This document shows, in pieces, positions 32,118 through 44,000 of a DNA stretch of 64,000 nt. Every line of letters begins with the position of its first letter. Position 1 is the first letter of the stretch. Location: contig KV918781.1 in assembly GCA_002049455.2 (NCBI GenBank), forward strand, positions 124,001 through 188,000, written 5' to 3'. The notes under the pieces were generated by a model. That model was not told the origin of the DNA, ran no database searches, and saw only the letters and a list, made by a program, of their open reading frames with translations. Source of the stretch: Porphyra umbilicalis. Lineage: Eukaryota > Rhodophyta > Bangiophyceae > Bangiales > Bangiaceae. The position numbers were made by a program, and so were the translations under genes.

Positions 32118-35100
32118 TCAGCATGTGGAAGCAGGACGTGAGGCGGGCGTAGCGCCCAGCCCCGCATTGCCGAGATCGGCGCCAACGCCAATGACGCGCC
32201 GAAACAAGACAAACGCCGGTGCCGGCAGCGGCTTCGTCAGCCCGTCTGCCGGCATGTCCACGCTAGGGAGGAATTAAAACGTCACCTCCCCGCGCGCCAC
32301 GTAGTCACGGACCATGAGGTTCGCGACATTCACGTGCTTGGTACGCCCGGTGGCTTCGGGGTTGTTGACCAAGGCTAGGAAAGCCTGGTTGTCTTCCCCC
32401 ATGGGCACGGCCCCGCCATCGACGCCCAGAGCCGACAGCAGCTTACGTAGCCACAGCGCCTCTTTGGTGGCCAACGCGGCGGCCACGTACTCCGCTTCGG
32501 CCGTCGAGATTGCCACCGTCGACTGGCGCTTGCTTGCCCACGCGATGGGCCCGCCATTGAGGGTGAAGACGAAGCCTGTCGTCGACCGACGGCCGTCAAC
32601 AACGCCCGCCCGGTCGGCGTCGACAAACCCCTGCAGCGGCTCGCTGCCGCCGTAGACCACTCCAAGGCGGGTTGTCCCGCGCAGGTAGCGCAATACCCCC
32701 TTTGCTGCGCGCATGTGGTCCTGCTCAGGGCACGACATGAAGCGCGACAGCACCCCCACGGCAAAGGCGATGTCCGGCCTTGTCGTGGTGGACAGGTAGA
32801 GGAGGGAGCCGACCAACTCGGCGTAACGGTTACCCCCCGGCAGCAGGTCCTCGCCCGTCGTGGCTAGCTTGATCCGTGACGCCATTGGCGCCTTGTTTGG
32901 GATGGAGGTCTCCATCCCAAACGCCTCCAGCAGCGTCACCGTGTGCCCCGGGTTGCTCAGAGTGAGCGTCTTTGACTCACGGTCACGCATGACCTTCATG
33001 CCAATGAAGTCGTTATCCTTTCCCATGTCACGTACTTCGAACTTTGCCGACACAGAGCGCTTGACGGCAGCAACTCCAGACAGCTTCTCGCCCGCCACGA
33101 TACGGTCTTCGACGTACACGAGGATGAAGACGCGCCCGTGCACGGGGTGGCACCACTCGTAGAGGCACGAGTCTACCTTGGATCGCAGTGCACGGATCAC
33201 CTTGAGCTCCTTGTCGAGCTTGATGCCCTACAGCCGCCCAGCCTGCTTTGTCCCGTAGAGCGCCAGATTAAGCCGACACACCTCCTCCACGCCCTCAGGC
33301 TCGATACCGTCGAGGAGTTAGATGTACATCTCCTTGTCCATCTTGGCGTTGAGGAAGGCTGTCTTGACGTCGAAATGGTGAACCTCCCAGCCCGTGGCTG
33401 CAGCCACAGCAAAGAGGGCCTGTGTGGTTGCCGCGCTGGGCACCGGCGCCCACGTCTCGTCAAAGTCCCGCCCCGGCACTTGGTTGAAACCTTAGGCCAC
33501 GAGGCGGACCTCGTAGCGCGTCATCTTGCCCTCCGCGTCGTGCTTGATGTCGAACACGAAACGCGTCTCGATGGCCTTGTGCTTCTTGTTGTTCACCTTA
33601 ATCTTGGGCCAGGTGCCAAGATTCTTGTGTGCTGCCACCTCCTCCTTGATGGCCTGCTTCCAACGCGGCCAATAAGAACGAGCACGCGCCTCTTTCTCGT
33701 TTGCCGGGGGCTTGCGTAGGTCGCAGCCTGACTCAGCCGCACTCTTGGTACCGCTTGCCAAGTACGCCTTGGGTTCCTTCTCCCACCATGTTATCTTGGG
33801 AGCTGGCTTTCGCTTTGAGCGACGAGGCCCAGGTGCGGCGCTGTCTCAGGTAGTAGGTCCTTGACCGCCCGCCATTTTCGAGCCATCGGGGCAATCCTTG
33901 TCGTCCTCCTCGCTATCTTCAGCAAGGGAGGGATGACCGACTTCTTCGTCGCTGTCAGAGGTGTCGTCGGGGGCGTCCTCGTCCTCTCGACCGCGTTCAG
34001 CGTCGAGCATGTCCACTGCCTCTTCCGTGGCGTCATCCTTGCCGCCATCATTTCCCGCCGTCAGTCGTGGAACAGTGCTTGACCCGACTGCCGACGCCTT
34101 GAACTTAGCCGGGTTCTCCTCCATGACCACGTCTCGACGCTCAAAGACTTGGTTCGTCTCATCCTCTAGGATGCGGTAAGCCTTGCCACCGACCGTGTAG
34201 CCGACAAGGCGGCCTACGTCGGTCCTTGGCTCCAGCTTGCGTTGCTGCTTCTTGGGTTTGAGCGCCCACGCCCGGGTCCCCAAAGCGCGGAATCCCGCGA
34301 CGTTGGGGCGTCGACCCGTTAGGGCCGCCAGCGGTGTTACGTCCAGCCCCGCCTTGGGTGACCGGTTGAGCACATGGACGACAGAGTCCAATGCCTCAGC
34401 CCACTGGTCTTCCTCCGCTCCGGCATCGAGCAGAGCAGCACGCACGCGCTTCATCAGCGTGCGGTTAACCCGCTCCGCTTTGCCGTTCTGCTGTGACTTG
34501 TACGGCGCTGTCATCTCCGACGTGTTGCCCTTGTCCTCGTACCATGCCTTGAAGTCGTTGGTGACGCACTCCTGGCACCGTCATGACGGACGCGCTTGAC
34601 CTTGACACCCGTCAGCATCTCAAGCTGCTTGATACGTGTCTTGAGAACCTGCGGTGCCATCCATTTCGTCTTGATAGGCGTTGCCGTGATGAACCCCGTG
34701 GAGTCCTCCAGCGCCGTCATGAAGTAGATGGAACCAGCCAGCGACTTAGTGAGTGGGCCACCAATGTCGGTGTGCACCAGCTCGCACTTGTTCGTCGCTG
34801 TAGACGAGCGGGGGCTCGGCGCCTGCACCATCTTGCCGTCTACACACGGCACACACACAGTGCCAATAACGCGCTTGGCGTCTGCCACTGACACAGGCAT
34901 GCCGTCGACCATTGTGGCCGCCCGCTTGAGGTTCTCTAACCCCAAATGGTTGAAACGATGGTGCCACACCTCCGCCTCCCCAGCTATACGCGTGGATGCC
35001 GAGTTGGCCGACGCCTGGACCGGCGTCACCTTCAGCACATACTGCTCCAGGTCTTTCACCTTGCCGACCACCGACGCCTTGTCGAGCACTTCGCTCGAGC

Positions 35101-36295
35101 GAACAGCATCCCCGTCGCTAAGGATGTAGCAGGCGTTGTCGACAAACACCACCGCACCTCGATTGCGGTTGACCGCTCGAACCGACAGCAGGTTGCTAGT
35201 CAGGTCCAAAACGAGCATAGCATCCCCAGGTACCATGCGCGTCTTGGTGTTTCCTTTGCCAACGTCCATTGAGACGTGGCCGTGCCCCTTGATGGGCACC
35301 TTGTCGCCGTTGGCCAAGGTGACCTCGGCCCCGCTTCCCACAGTCCGGATTGAGAAGCCCTTATCCCCGGCGGCCATGTGGTTGGTTGCGCCAGAGTCAA
35401 GCACCCAGGTTGATAACCCGCGTGTGCTCCCGTGAGCCTTGCTGCTCCCGGCATTGCCGATGGAAGCAGTGTAGGCCAGAGCGGCACCCGCGTGAGGCCC
35501 GCCGCCGTGGCCGCCTTCTCGACCACCACCGCCGGGCTTGCCCTTGCCCATGGCCTCGTCCGCCTTCTTCTTGTAGCAGTCGCGCTGCATGTGCCCTTTC
35601 TTGTTGCAGTAGAAGCACACGACCGACTTCTTGTCAAACGACTTCTTGTGCGCCGCTGCAGCAAAGGCTTGTGACTTGACACTGCCAGAAGGCTTCGACG
35701 CGGCGACGGTGATGCTCCGCTGCTCCACTTGCAGCGGCTTAGCCGTCACGTCCGACATGACGAGCTTGGTGTCCTTGTTCTCCAAGACCGTCCTGAGCAT
35801 CCCGTACTCTCACGGAAACCCCGACAAGACACGCAGTGCGAGCGTGTTGTCGTCCACCGGGTTTCCGAGCATGGCAAGCTCGTCCCGGATCATCTTGGCG
35901 CGCGACGCAAACTTGATGATGTTTTCGTCGGCGCCCTTCTTCAGGCTGCTCAGCTAGTCCAGGAGCCGCAGCAGCTGCGCGTTGTCACGTGCCTCGAACA
36001 TGACCTTGAGCGCGTCCCACGCCTTCCTGGCCGTATCAACCGACGTGACCGTGTTGAGATGCACGGGCTTGACCGACATCTGGAAGGTCGCCAGCGCCGC
36101 CTCGTTCATGGCGTCCCACGCTTCGACCACCGGGTCGGACTTCTTGTCGTCCGAACCAGAAGCAGGGCGGTCCGTCACGACGGCCGTCCACAGCTCCTCT
36201 TTCTTGCGCTGCGCACGCTGGTACGCCGCCCACACCTTGTAATCGTCGTCCAGCTGCGCGAACCGTGGGCCGCTAAGGCGGCCGTAGTCCGACAT
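32118..36295 (-). pseudogene. Copia gag-pol of element C, many stops and shifts
   Basis: The likely start is ATG 36293-36295 (MSDYGRLSGPRFAQLDDD). A frame also runs upstream to an ATG that lies inside the primer-binding site. Domains: gag UBN2-like region (to about 35960), zinc knuckle CFYCNKKGHMQRDC (about 35605), protease LDSGATNHM (about 35395), GAG-pre-integrase (HHRFNHLG, about 34955), integrase with D, D and E motifs, RT with YVED in place of YVDD (about 33105) and RNase H. In-frame stops compared with A include TAG 35954-35956, TGA near 35808, TAA at 33492-33494, TAA near 33319, TAG near 33232 and TAA at 32274-32276, plus a shift near 34570. Not functional. Confidence 0.92.
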
Positions 36296-36437
36296 GTTGA
36301 CGACAGCGGCGCGACCAAGCACCGCACTCACGACGTCGAAGGCGGTATCGGCCCGCGCGACGCCGGAACACACCACCGCCCGAGCAACGTCGTCCGGCCA
36401 GCGCCCGCAGGGAAGACCACGATGACCACCAGCGACA

Positions 36438-36452
36438 GCTGGGCCCATAACC
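36438..36452 (-). other. Primer-binding site of copia C, initiator tRNA-Met anticodon arm
   Basis: Immediately after the 5' LTR the minus strand reads GGTTATGGGCCCAGC, complementary to the anticodon stem-loop of eukaryotic initiator tRNA-Met (GCTGGGCCCATAACC) and not to its 3' CCA end. Drosophila copia is known to prime from a cleaved initiator tRNA in this way. Confidence 0.75.
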
Positions 36453-36873
36453 TGTGAAGCGGGAGGTAGATAGGTGGATGCGTTGGTTTACTTGGATGGC
36501 GGACTTGTGCCCACTAGGACCGCCTGATATACCCCAGGCGACCCCTCTGCCAGTCCTAGAGACGACCCTCTCTCAGTGCTCCCCCAGGCACTTCCACTCT
36601 CCGCGTGTGCAGGGCCTGCGGCGCACCTCCCAAAGCGGAGCATGCACCTCCCCGGTGATAAGCCGCCCACCGCCGCACAATCCAGTCACCACGCCACGCA
36701 CAATCTTCCCCGATCTCACCTCGAGAGAGGGGGAGCTCACCAAGAGATACTCAAATCAAGTACAAACAAGTACAAGTCATACACAATGGAATGCCAACAA
36801 GTACACGAGCTTGAGTCACCAAAAGCCCGCGTGTTAGTATAGCTCCAATGGAATTCCCGAGCGGAGCTCAACA
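36453..36873 (-). repeat. 5' LTR of copia element C (421 bp)
   Basis: Pairs with 29761-30181 and is followed outward by ACGGC (36874-36878). In minus orientation it ends CTTCACA next to the primer-binding site. Confidence 0.95.
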
Positions 36874-37758
36874 ACGGCCTACGTCATGCTGACGGCCGCC
36901 ATCGTGTACGGGTTGCTGCGCGCGTACCGCGAGACGTACCGCGTCTTCGAGCCGTCGCCGTGCTACAACGACTAAACGCGGAAGTTCAAGGTTGTAGACC
37001 TCGCGCCGGGCGACCGCGGTGCCGCCGACGCCTTGGAGGAGTACGACGCCATCGTGAGGGCGGTGCCCTGGGCGGCCGTCCGTGACCTGCTGCCCTACCA
37101 CCACGATACCACCCGTCAAGCCCCCAGCACCCTGCTGCCCCACCAAGTGGGTACCGTGTCAGACGGCCGGTTCCACAACGTCCACGTCGTGAGCGTCTTG
37201 CGATCGCCGCAAGCCCCGGTGGGGGTCATGCTCGCGGAGCTGCGGCTTGCGGACGTCGCCCCGCGGGCGTTGCCAGTGACGACGGAGCCCTGGGCGATAC
37301 CGGCCGGCTTCACCCCGTCCGACCCGGACGCCGTCCCGCCGTCGGCGGAGGAGGCGGCCGCGACGGCCGCGTACCGCGCGCGGAAGCGGCGCCACGCCGA
37401 CATGGCGCGCGGCGGCCCGGCTCTACCTGGGCCCCACCGCCTGGGGCCCCAGGACCCCGAGGGGGATGAGGAGGAGACCAGCGCCGGCGACCCCGGAGGT
37501 TCCGATGCCTACCCCCGCGGCTTCTCCGCGTCGACTCTTGCCGGCAGCGCCGGGTGGAGTCAGCGCGCGGCGGTCCGCGAGGACGGGGCCGGCGCGGCTC
37601 ACGACGAGCGCTGGGACGCGACGTGGTGCGGCGACCACGCCGGCACTGCCGGTGACAGGCCCGGTCGCGGATGGGCGTCCGAGACGGGCGGCGGAGCCGC
37701 TGCTCCCCGTCGCGACCGCAAAGAATGCTGGGAGGCCGGCCCCGGCCGCCGTGCTGAC

Positions 37759-37999
37759 CAGGGGCTTCGGAATAATGATTCGGATAAAGCACCGTCCTGT
37801 AAGCAGTGGCTTCCTGCTCGCAGCAACATCTTATGTTCATCAGTCTTTTCACGAAGAGTCTGAGCATGAGGTAAGCTTTCCAGCAGTGTCTTGAGTTTTG
37901 CTCTCACATTGGATAGCGAGAAGATTCCAACGTATATATCCGGATATATCTGGATATATCCCAGATTCTGCTGAAAAATCCGGATTCTGAAAGGCCCTG
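37759..37999. mobile_element. hAT-like MITE (241 bp), target duplication GTGCTGAC
   Basis: Starts CAGGGGCTTCGGAAT and ends with the inverted counterpart ATTCTGAAAGGCCCTG. It is flanked by an 8-bp direct repeat, GTGCTGAC, at 37751-37758 and 38000-38007. CAGGG termini and 8-bp duplications are typical of hAT elements. The interior is AT-richer than its surroundings, with TATATCCGGATATATC-type palindromes (about 37936-37962). Removing the element and one target copy restores the phase of D's antisense frame. Confidence 0.85.
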
Positions 38000-38860
38000 G
38001 TGCTGACGTGCGGGACGACCGCGTGTGGTCGGAGGCCGGTCCGAGCGATGGCCGCGGCTATATGGCCGCCGGCCGTGACGAGCCCGCATGGCCATCCGAC
38101 GGCGGTCAGGGCCGCGATGGCGGCGTTAGCGGCGGGTGCTACGGGCGGCCCCAGTACCGCCCCACCGGCGACGCCGCGGCGCCCGCCGGTCCGCGCCCCG
38201 CGCGCTGGGATGCCGTCCCCGCCAACGACGGTCCCGCCATGGCGCCGATGGAGCTGGGGGTTGCCGGCCCCGTCGTGACCCCCGTTCCGGGGCAATTGGA
38301 CGTCGCCTGCGATTGGTGGTTGTCCGCGTCGTGGACGGCCCCCACCCTGGTGACGGCCACGGAGTGGCGGGACTCGCTGACGTCCGGGCAGGTCGTCGCC
38401 TTGTTCGGGTACGACCCGTCCGTCAACTGGTCCGAGGTGGGGCCCTGCGAGATCACCGCCTCTATGGTCGAGTACGCCCGCATCGAACTCGCCGCCGACA
38501 TCCCCCCCCGCCTGGAGTCCCCGCGGACGCGGGCGAAGCGGTTCCACACCGCCCTGCGGCGCGTCCTACGCAAGGCGGGCCGCCCCGTTCACGTATGGGA
38601 GTATCGTCGTCACGCTGAGGGCATCGCCCTGGCCCCGTAGGTGTGGCGCTTAGTCCGACGGCGTGAGGTCGTCGTCCGCCGTAGAATAAAGCCGTGGGCT
38701 TGCTCTTCGTACCACTTAGTGTCCGCTGCCCGTCGTGGCCCCGCCATTCCTTGGCCGCTGGTCCGCATTCCCCCACCCCGCGACGGCCCCAAGGCCCCAA
38801 AACCCCAAAAAACCCCACCCCCCCCCCCGCCGCGTCCAGCCGCCGCGCCGACCCAAGGGG

Positions 38861-40457
38861 TCAGGCACGGATGGCCGGGGGCGGCGCCGCGGCGCCGCCC
38901 GAGGCGGCGCCGCCGTCGGGAGCCGCGTCTTGCGGGACCGCCGGCGGCGGATCGGCGGACGTGTGGGGCAGCCCCAAGCGCGCGGCAAGGCGCAGGTACA
39001 CGCGCAGCGTCTCGTGCGGGGTGACCGCGGCGTCCATCCAGGTGGGCTGCGGGTATCCGGTCCATTAGACTTGGACCCGGAGGGTGCCGTCGGCCAGCGT
39101 CGCGTGGTCCGCGATGCTGTCCACGACGTAGCTCTGGCCGTCGGCCTCCGCCCCATGGAAGGAGCGCGATGCCCGCCCCGCGGGGTGTTGGGCAGGGGGC
39201 TCGGCGGCCGTGCCCGAGGCGCGGACGACGCGCGCGACTTTCTCATGGCGGTGCTCCCCGTCCACGTCCAGGAGGACCGTCGGGCCGTCCGTGGAGACCA
39301 CGCGATACGGTGTGCGGGCGACGTGTGTTAACGTGCCGCCGGCACCCTCCTCTTTGGCGTGGTCGCGCAGCCACGCGCAGCTTCCCACGGTGAGGTTATC
39401 CGCGCGCAGCGCGAGGCGCTTGTTGTGGTCGCGCTTGTAGCGCCTCTGCGTTGCCTTGAGCGTTGCCCGCGTCTGCAGAATGAGCTGCACGAGGCGGGTC
39501 AGGAGGGCGGCTTGGGCCCGCTTCTCGGCGGCGGAGCCGCGATGCGCCGTGATGGGGTACGCCCCGGACTTGAGGATGTCCTTGACTGCCCAGCTGGATA
39601 CCCCCATAGGGTTGGCCACTTCCAGCGGGGCAACCCCGGTGCTACGGTGGAGGCGTCTGTTGTCCGCCAGCGTCTGGGCTCCAGGGAGTTGGTCCCAGGA
39701 CCGCGGATGCTCCGCCACGTAGTGGTTCAGGATCGTATGCATCGTGCGGTTGAACCGCTTCGTCTGCCATTTCGTCTGCGGAGGTGACGGCGACGTCACC
39801 TTAGGCTCTATGGAGAGCAGGTTGCAAACCTGGCCCCAGAAGTGGCTGGTGAACTGAGGTCCCCCGTCCGAGAGCAGCTGGTCCGGCGGACCATAAGCGG
39901 CCACCCATTAGTCCAGGACGGCCGATGCGCAGTCCACCGCCGACGTACCGTCCATCGGGATGGCGCGCACCAGCTTGGTGAACCGATCGGTGATCCCCAA
40001 GATGAACCGGTGGCCGGCGGCCGTCCGCTCAATGGGCTTGTAGAGGTCCACAGCAATGTCCTGGAAGGGCACGGTGACGGGGAACAAGGTGAGGGGTGAG
40101 CGCCGCGCCAGAAAGCGCACGCGCTGCCGGGCACAGCTGTCGCATTGCCTTACATAGGAGAAGACGTCGGCCGCCATCCCCACCCAGTAGTAGTACCGCC
40201 GCATCGCCGCATACATGCGGGACTCCCCGGGGTGCCCGGCGAGGGTCATGTCGTGCTCCATGTGGAGGACCTGCTCCTGCAAGGAGGTTAAGACAACCAC
40301 CTGGTGGGCGCCATCGGGCGCCGCGCGTCGCCGGAGGACCTTATCGGGGTCCTTGAAGAGCGGGATGCGCCGCCCGACGTTCAGGGCCTTCACGATCTCC
40401 TTGCAGTACCCGTCGCCGGCTTGGGCCGAGAGCACCGCGTCGCGGTTAATGCCACGC
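38861..40457 (-). pseudogene. Ty3/gypsy integrase with C-terminal chromodomain (element D pol, 5' part missing)
   Basis: The frame begins at the B1 junction (40457). It has an HHCC zinc-binding region (HMEHDMTLAGHPG, then CDSCARQRV, about 40265-40120) and a core with VDLYKP (about 40045) and LLSDGGPQF (about 39870). The third catalytic position is lost: the usual QTERVNR is QTKRFNR (about 39755). A TAA at 39908-39910 interrupts the core in frame. The C-terminus carries a chromodomain-like segment (YVVDSIADHATL, WTGYPQPTWMD, HETLRVYL, about 39130-38970), cut in the middle by TAA at 39065-39067, with the frame continuing to TGA 38861-38863. The chromodomain puts D among the chromoviruses. Protease, RT and RNase H are not present upstream. 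Confidence 0.85.
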
Positions 40458-40875
40458 TGTTGGACTGTGATGCTCGTCGCCGACTCCACTGGCGGTTCGC
40501 GGATGGATGACGGTCGGTGACCCTTGTGGTACCCCACCTGGTACATTTGCAAGACGTGTTCAAGTTGCACACATTTGTGTTGGGTCATCTTGGGTCGTTA
40601 CCTTTGGCATGTTTTGGATTTGATCTTCGCTTTGCTCTAGTGGCTTTTGATTTGGTGAGTGATTTGATTTGGTGCGAGGGCGTGGGCGTCGGGGTGGGCG
40701 CGAGAGGGGGGAGCACTTGGGCCGGTGGGGACTATTTGAGAGGTGCACTCGGTTGGGAGAGGCGGGCGAACCTTAGGACAACCAACAAAGCTCGTTCGCA
40801 CACACACACACAAGCTCAAGCCACTCAACCACTTCACCGTGGTCCCGCCACCCCTATCCCCACTGCGATTCAACA
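40458..40875 (+). repeat. 5' LTR of copia B1 (418 bp)
   Basis: Begins TGTTGGACTG, ends GATTCAACA. Same length and near-identical to both LTRs of B2. Contains a CA dinucleotide run near its 3' end (40800-40812). Confidence 0.95.
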
Positions 40876-40889
40876 GGTTATGGGCCCAG
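40876..40889 (+). other. Primer-binding site of copia B1, initiator tRNA-Met anticodon arm
   Basis: GGTTATGGGCCCAG directly follows the LTR and is complementary to CTGGGCCCATAACC in the anticodon arm of initiator tRNA-Met. Confidence 0.75.
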
Positions 40890-41036
40890 AGCCGGGGCTG
40901 TGACAAGAGCAAGGTGTGCCAGCTGGTGTCGCGGCGGTCGCGGTCAGTGCGAAGAAGACGAGGTCAAGGTGGTTCAAGGACGTGACGGTCAAGGCGCACG
41001 GCTCGGCAAGGTCGGGCGCTACGACAAGAAGACATC

Positions 41037-44000
41037 ATGGACGGAGGCGCTGTCGGCATGGGCGGCATCGAGATCGACAAGTTGACGGAGACGAACTTCC
41101 ACGAGTGGCGTCATCGCATTAAGATGGTCCTCGCGCTGCGCGACCTGGACGATATGCTTGACGAAGACGGCAAGCCGACGGACGCGGATGCCCGCGAGTT
41201 GGCGGTGTGGAAACGTCGAGACACGAAGGGGAGCGCCATCATCGGGCTCACCCTTGGATCTGAGCAGCTCGAGCACGTGGCGGGCTGCAATACGACAGCG
41301 GAAATGTGGTCGACGGTGCAAGGTGTCTTTCAGCGCAAGAGTTTGATGAACAAGATGAAGGCGCGACGCGAGTTCTACACCGTCGAAAGACCGTCGGCGA
41401 GGGCATGCTGGGCTGCATCAACCGCGTGCGCAACCTCGGCGAGAACGTCAAGGCCATGGGCGGCGAGGTGACGGTGACGGACGTTGCCATGAGCGTCCTC
41501 AACGGGCTGACGTCAAGGTACAAATTCCTGCTGGTGGCTCTCGACGCCGAGGGCGAGGACGAGCTAAGCCTCGACTTTGTCAAGAGCCGCTTGCTTCAGG
41601 AGGAGCGGCGGCAGGCGGACAAGTCACCGGCGACGAGACGCATTGGCGACATGGCACTCGTCGGCGCCAACTATCGAGGTCAAGGCCGCCGTGGTGACCC
41701 CTCCAAGATCGAGTGCTACTACTGCCATAAGTTTGGGCACATCTCTCGCGATTGCCCAGAGCTCAAGGCCAAGAAGCAGAGACAGGACAAGGTGGCCGCG
41801 ATTGCGGCTGCTGATGGTAGCGACAACGACGATGCCATCTGTCTGGTGGGCAATGCGGCTGACACCGATGACATCTCCAAGTCGTGGCTTGTCGATTCTG
41901 CGGCGTCTGCACACATGTTCTGTATGCGCGGGTGCTTCGACGACTACCACTCGACCACGAGACGCAGCGTCACCATGGGTGACAAGGGGTCCGTAGCCTC
42001 GGCGGGCGTCGGAACCGTCGTGCTTAATGTCATCGTTCACGGCAAGACGCACAAGATCAAGTTGGAGAAGGTACTCCATATTCCTACCATGGACTTCAAC
42101 CTCATGTCGGTCGGCAAAATGGAGGAGCGTGGGGCGGAAGCGTCATTCAAGGGCGGTAAGACGATCATCAAGATTAACGAGAAGACTGCTGCGTGCGGCA
42201 CTCGTAAGAACGGGCTCTACCACCTGGACATGGCCCCACTTTCAGATATTGCTGCAGTGGCCTCTCTTCAGCTCTGGCATGAGCGCCTTGGGCACGTCAA
42301 CGTGGATTGCGTTAAGCGGATGAGCAAGAACAAGGACATCGATGGACTTAAGTGCTCTTCCATGGCGGTCAAGGAAGTCTGCGAGCCGTGCGTGTATGGG
42401 AAGGCGGCTATGCCGCCTATGCCTAGTGCAGGTGGAGGTCGAGTGACCAAGCGCCTGCAGCTCGTGCACTCGGACCTGGGCGGGTCAATGTCGGAGCCGT
42501 CGCGTGGCGGTGCGGACTACTTCGGCACCTTCACCGACGACTTCTCCCGCTGGACCGACATGGTCTTTCTGCAGAAGAGGAGCGATTTGCTCTCTGAGTA
42601 CAAGAAGTGGCTGACTAAGGCCCAGCTGCACACGGGAACCAAGATCAAGATCTTGCGATCCGACAATGGCGGCGAGTACGTGTCGAACGCAACCAAGGAT
42701 CTTCACCATGAGAATGGCACGACGCACCAGACCACGGTGCCCGACATGCCGCAGCAGAATGGGGTTGCTGAGCGGCTCAACCGAGTTCTCGTAGAGATGG
42801 CTCGCACCATGATGCGACACAAGGACGTCAATCAGGATCTTTGGGCGGATGCCATCAAGACGGCGGTCTACATCAAGAACCGTGTCACCAGCCGGGCGCT
42901 TCCCGTCGGCAAGACGCCTTTTGAGCTGTGGACCGGGAATAAGCCCAACGTCAGCCACATGCGGGTGTTTGGGTCGACATGCTGGGTCGTGCTGCGCAAG
43001 AGTCACAACGACGGCAAGTTTGGCAACAAGGCGGCGAAGGGCGTCTTCTTAGGCTATCCCGACGGCAGCAAGGCGTACAAGGTCATCCTCGACGACGGCA
43101 AGGTCGTCAAGGCACGAAGCGTCGTGTTCGCCGAGACGAACGTAAGCGAGGTCGCAGAAGTTCCGGAGGAGCTTCCCGAAGACGAAGTTGTCGAAGTCGA
43201 GACGGGCTTGCGTTCTGCAAGCGACGGCGAAGACGTGGATGCTGACAATGACGACAAGGACGACAAGCAATACAATGGATCTGACAAGTACGCGGACGAC
43301 AATCAAGGTAGTGGCGGCTCTCAAGACACGCTGCGTCGGAGCGGCAGAGCGCGGCGACCACCTGTCGAGTACTGGCGCCCGGTGAGCCTGGTTGCTCACG
43401 AGGCGCCCACGACGTACGTGCAAGCCGTTCAAGGGCAGGAATTGGCTAAGTGGCATATTGCCATGGACGAGTAAATGGAGGCCATCCGCAAGAACAAGAC
43501 TTGGCGCTTGACGGATCGCCCGGCCAGTCGACGCGTGCTGAAGGGCAAGTGGGTTTACAAGGTCAAGAACGAGGTTGACAAGAACGGGAACAACACGACG
43601 CGTCACAAGGCGCGCCTGTGCTTCATGGGGAACCGGCAGATCAAGGGGCTCGACTTCAACGAGATGTTCGCGCCGGTGGCCAAGTTCACCACCATTCGAT
43701 GCATCCTGGCGATGACGGCGGCGAACGGGTGGGAGCTACATCAGATGGACGTCAAGACGGCATTCCTCAACGGCGACCTTGACGAGGAGGTCTACATGGA
43801 GCAGCCAGACGGCTATGTCGATCCGACGTATCCTGACAAGGTGTGTCGTCTCCTCCAAGCGCTGTATGGGCTGAAGCAAGCCCCCAAGATGTCGTACGCC
43901 AAGCTCGATGACTTCCGTAAGTCGCAGGGGTTTGACAACATTGACCCGGATGCATGCCTCTACCTCCTTATGGATGACAGCGAAATTATCATCGTCCTGG

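Larger units (their letters stand above)
29761..36873 (-). mobile_element. Copia element C, complete but degenerate, target duplication ACGGC
   Basis: Two 421-bp LTRs (29761-30181 and 36453-36873) in minus orientation are flanked by ACGGC (29756-29760 and 36874-36878). The primer-binding site follows the right LTR and the polypurine tract (GGGGGAG on the minus strand) precedes the left LTR. Same family as A. The LTRs differ at about nine positions by eye, about 2 percent. A TA-flanked TIR element (30276-31729) sits in its 3' untranslated region. C itself interrupts the antisense frame of D. Confidence 0.95.
28646..38640 (+). pseudogene. Antisense reading frame of element D (about 875 codons), interrupted by copia C and a hAT MITE
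   Basis: On the strand opposite gag-pol, an ATG at 28646, 15 bp inside the 3' LTR, opens a frame that runs to 29760. It is interrupted by copia C and its duplicated target, resumes in phase at 36879, is interrupted again by the 241-bp hAT MITE plus 8-bp duplication, resumes in phase at 38008 and stops at TAG 38638-38640. In-frame stops occur at 28910-28912 (TAG) and 36973-36975 (TAA) only. The N-terminal 115 codons are Pro/Ala-rich. The remainder has balanced composition (AAVWRAFKEFAKVAGYGTRP, DALEEYDAIVRAVPWAAVRD, SLTSGQVVALFGYDPSVNWS) and a basic C-terminus. No family is recognised. It converges on the end of pol (38861) with about 220 bp between. It could be an extra TE gene, as antisense ORFs are known in some plant gypsy lineages, or a captured host gene. 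Confidence 0.6.
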
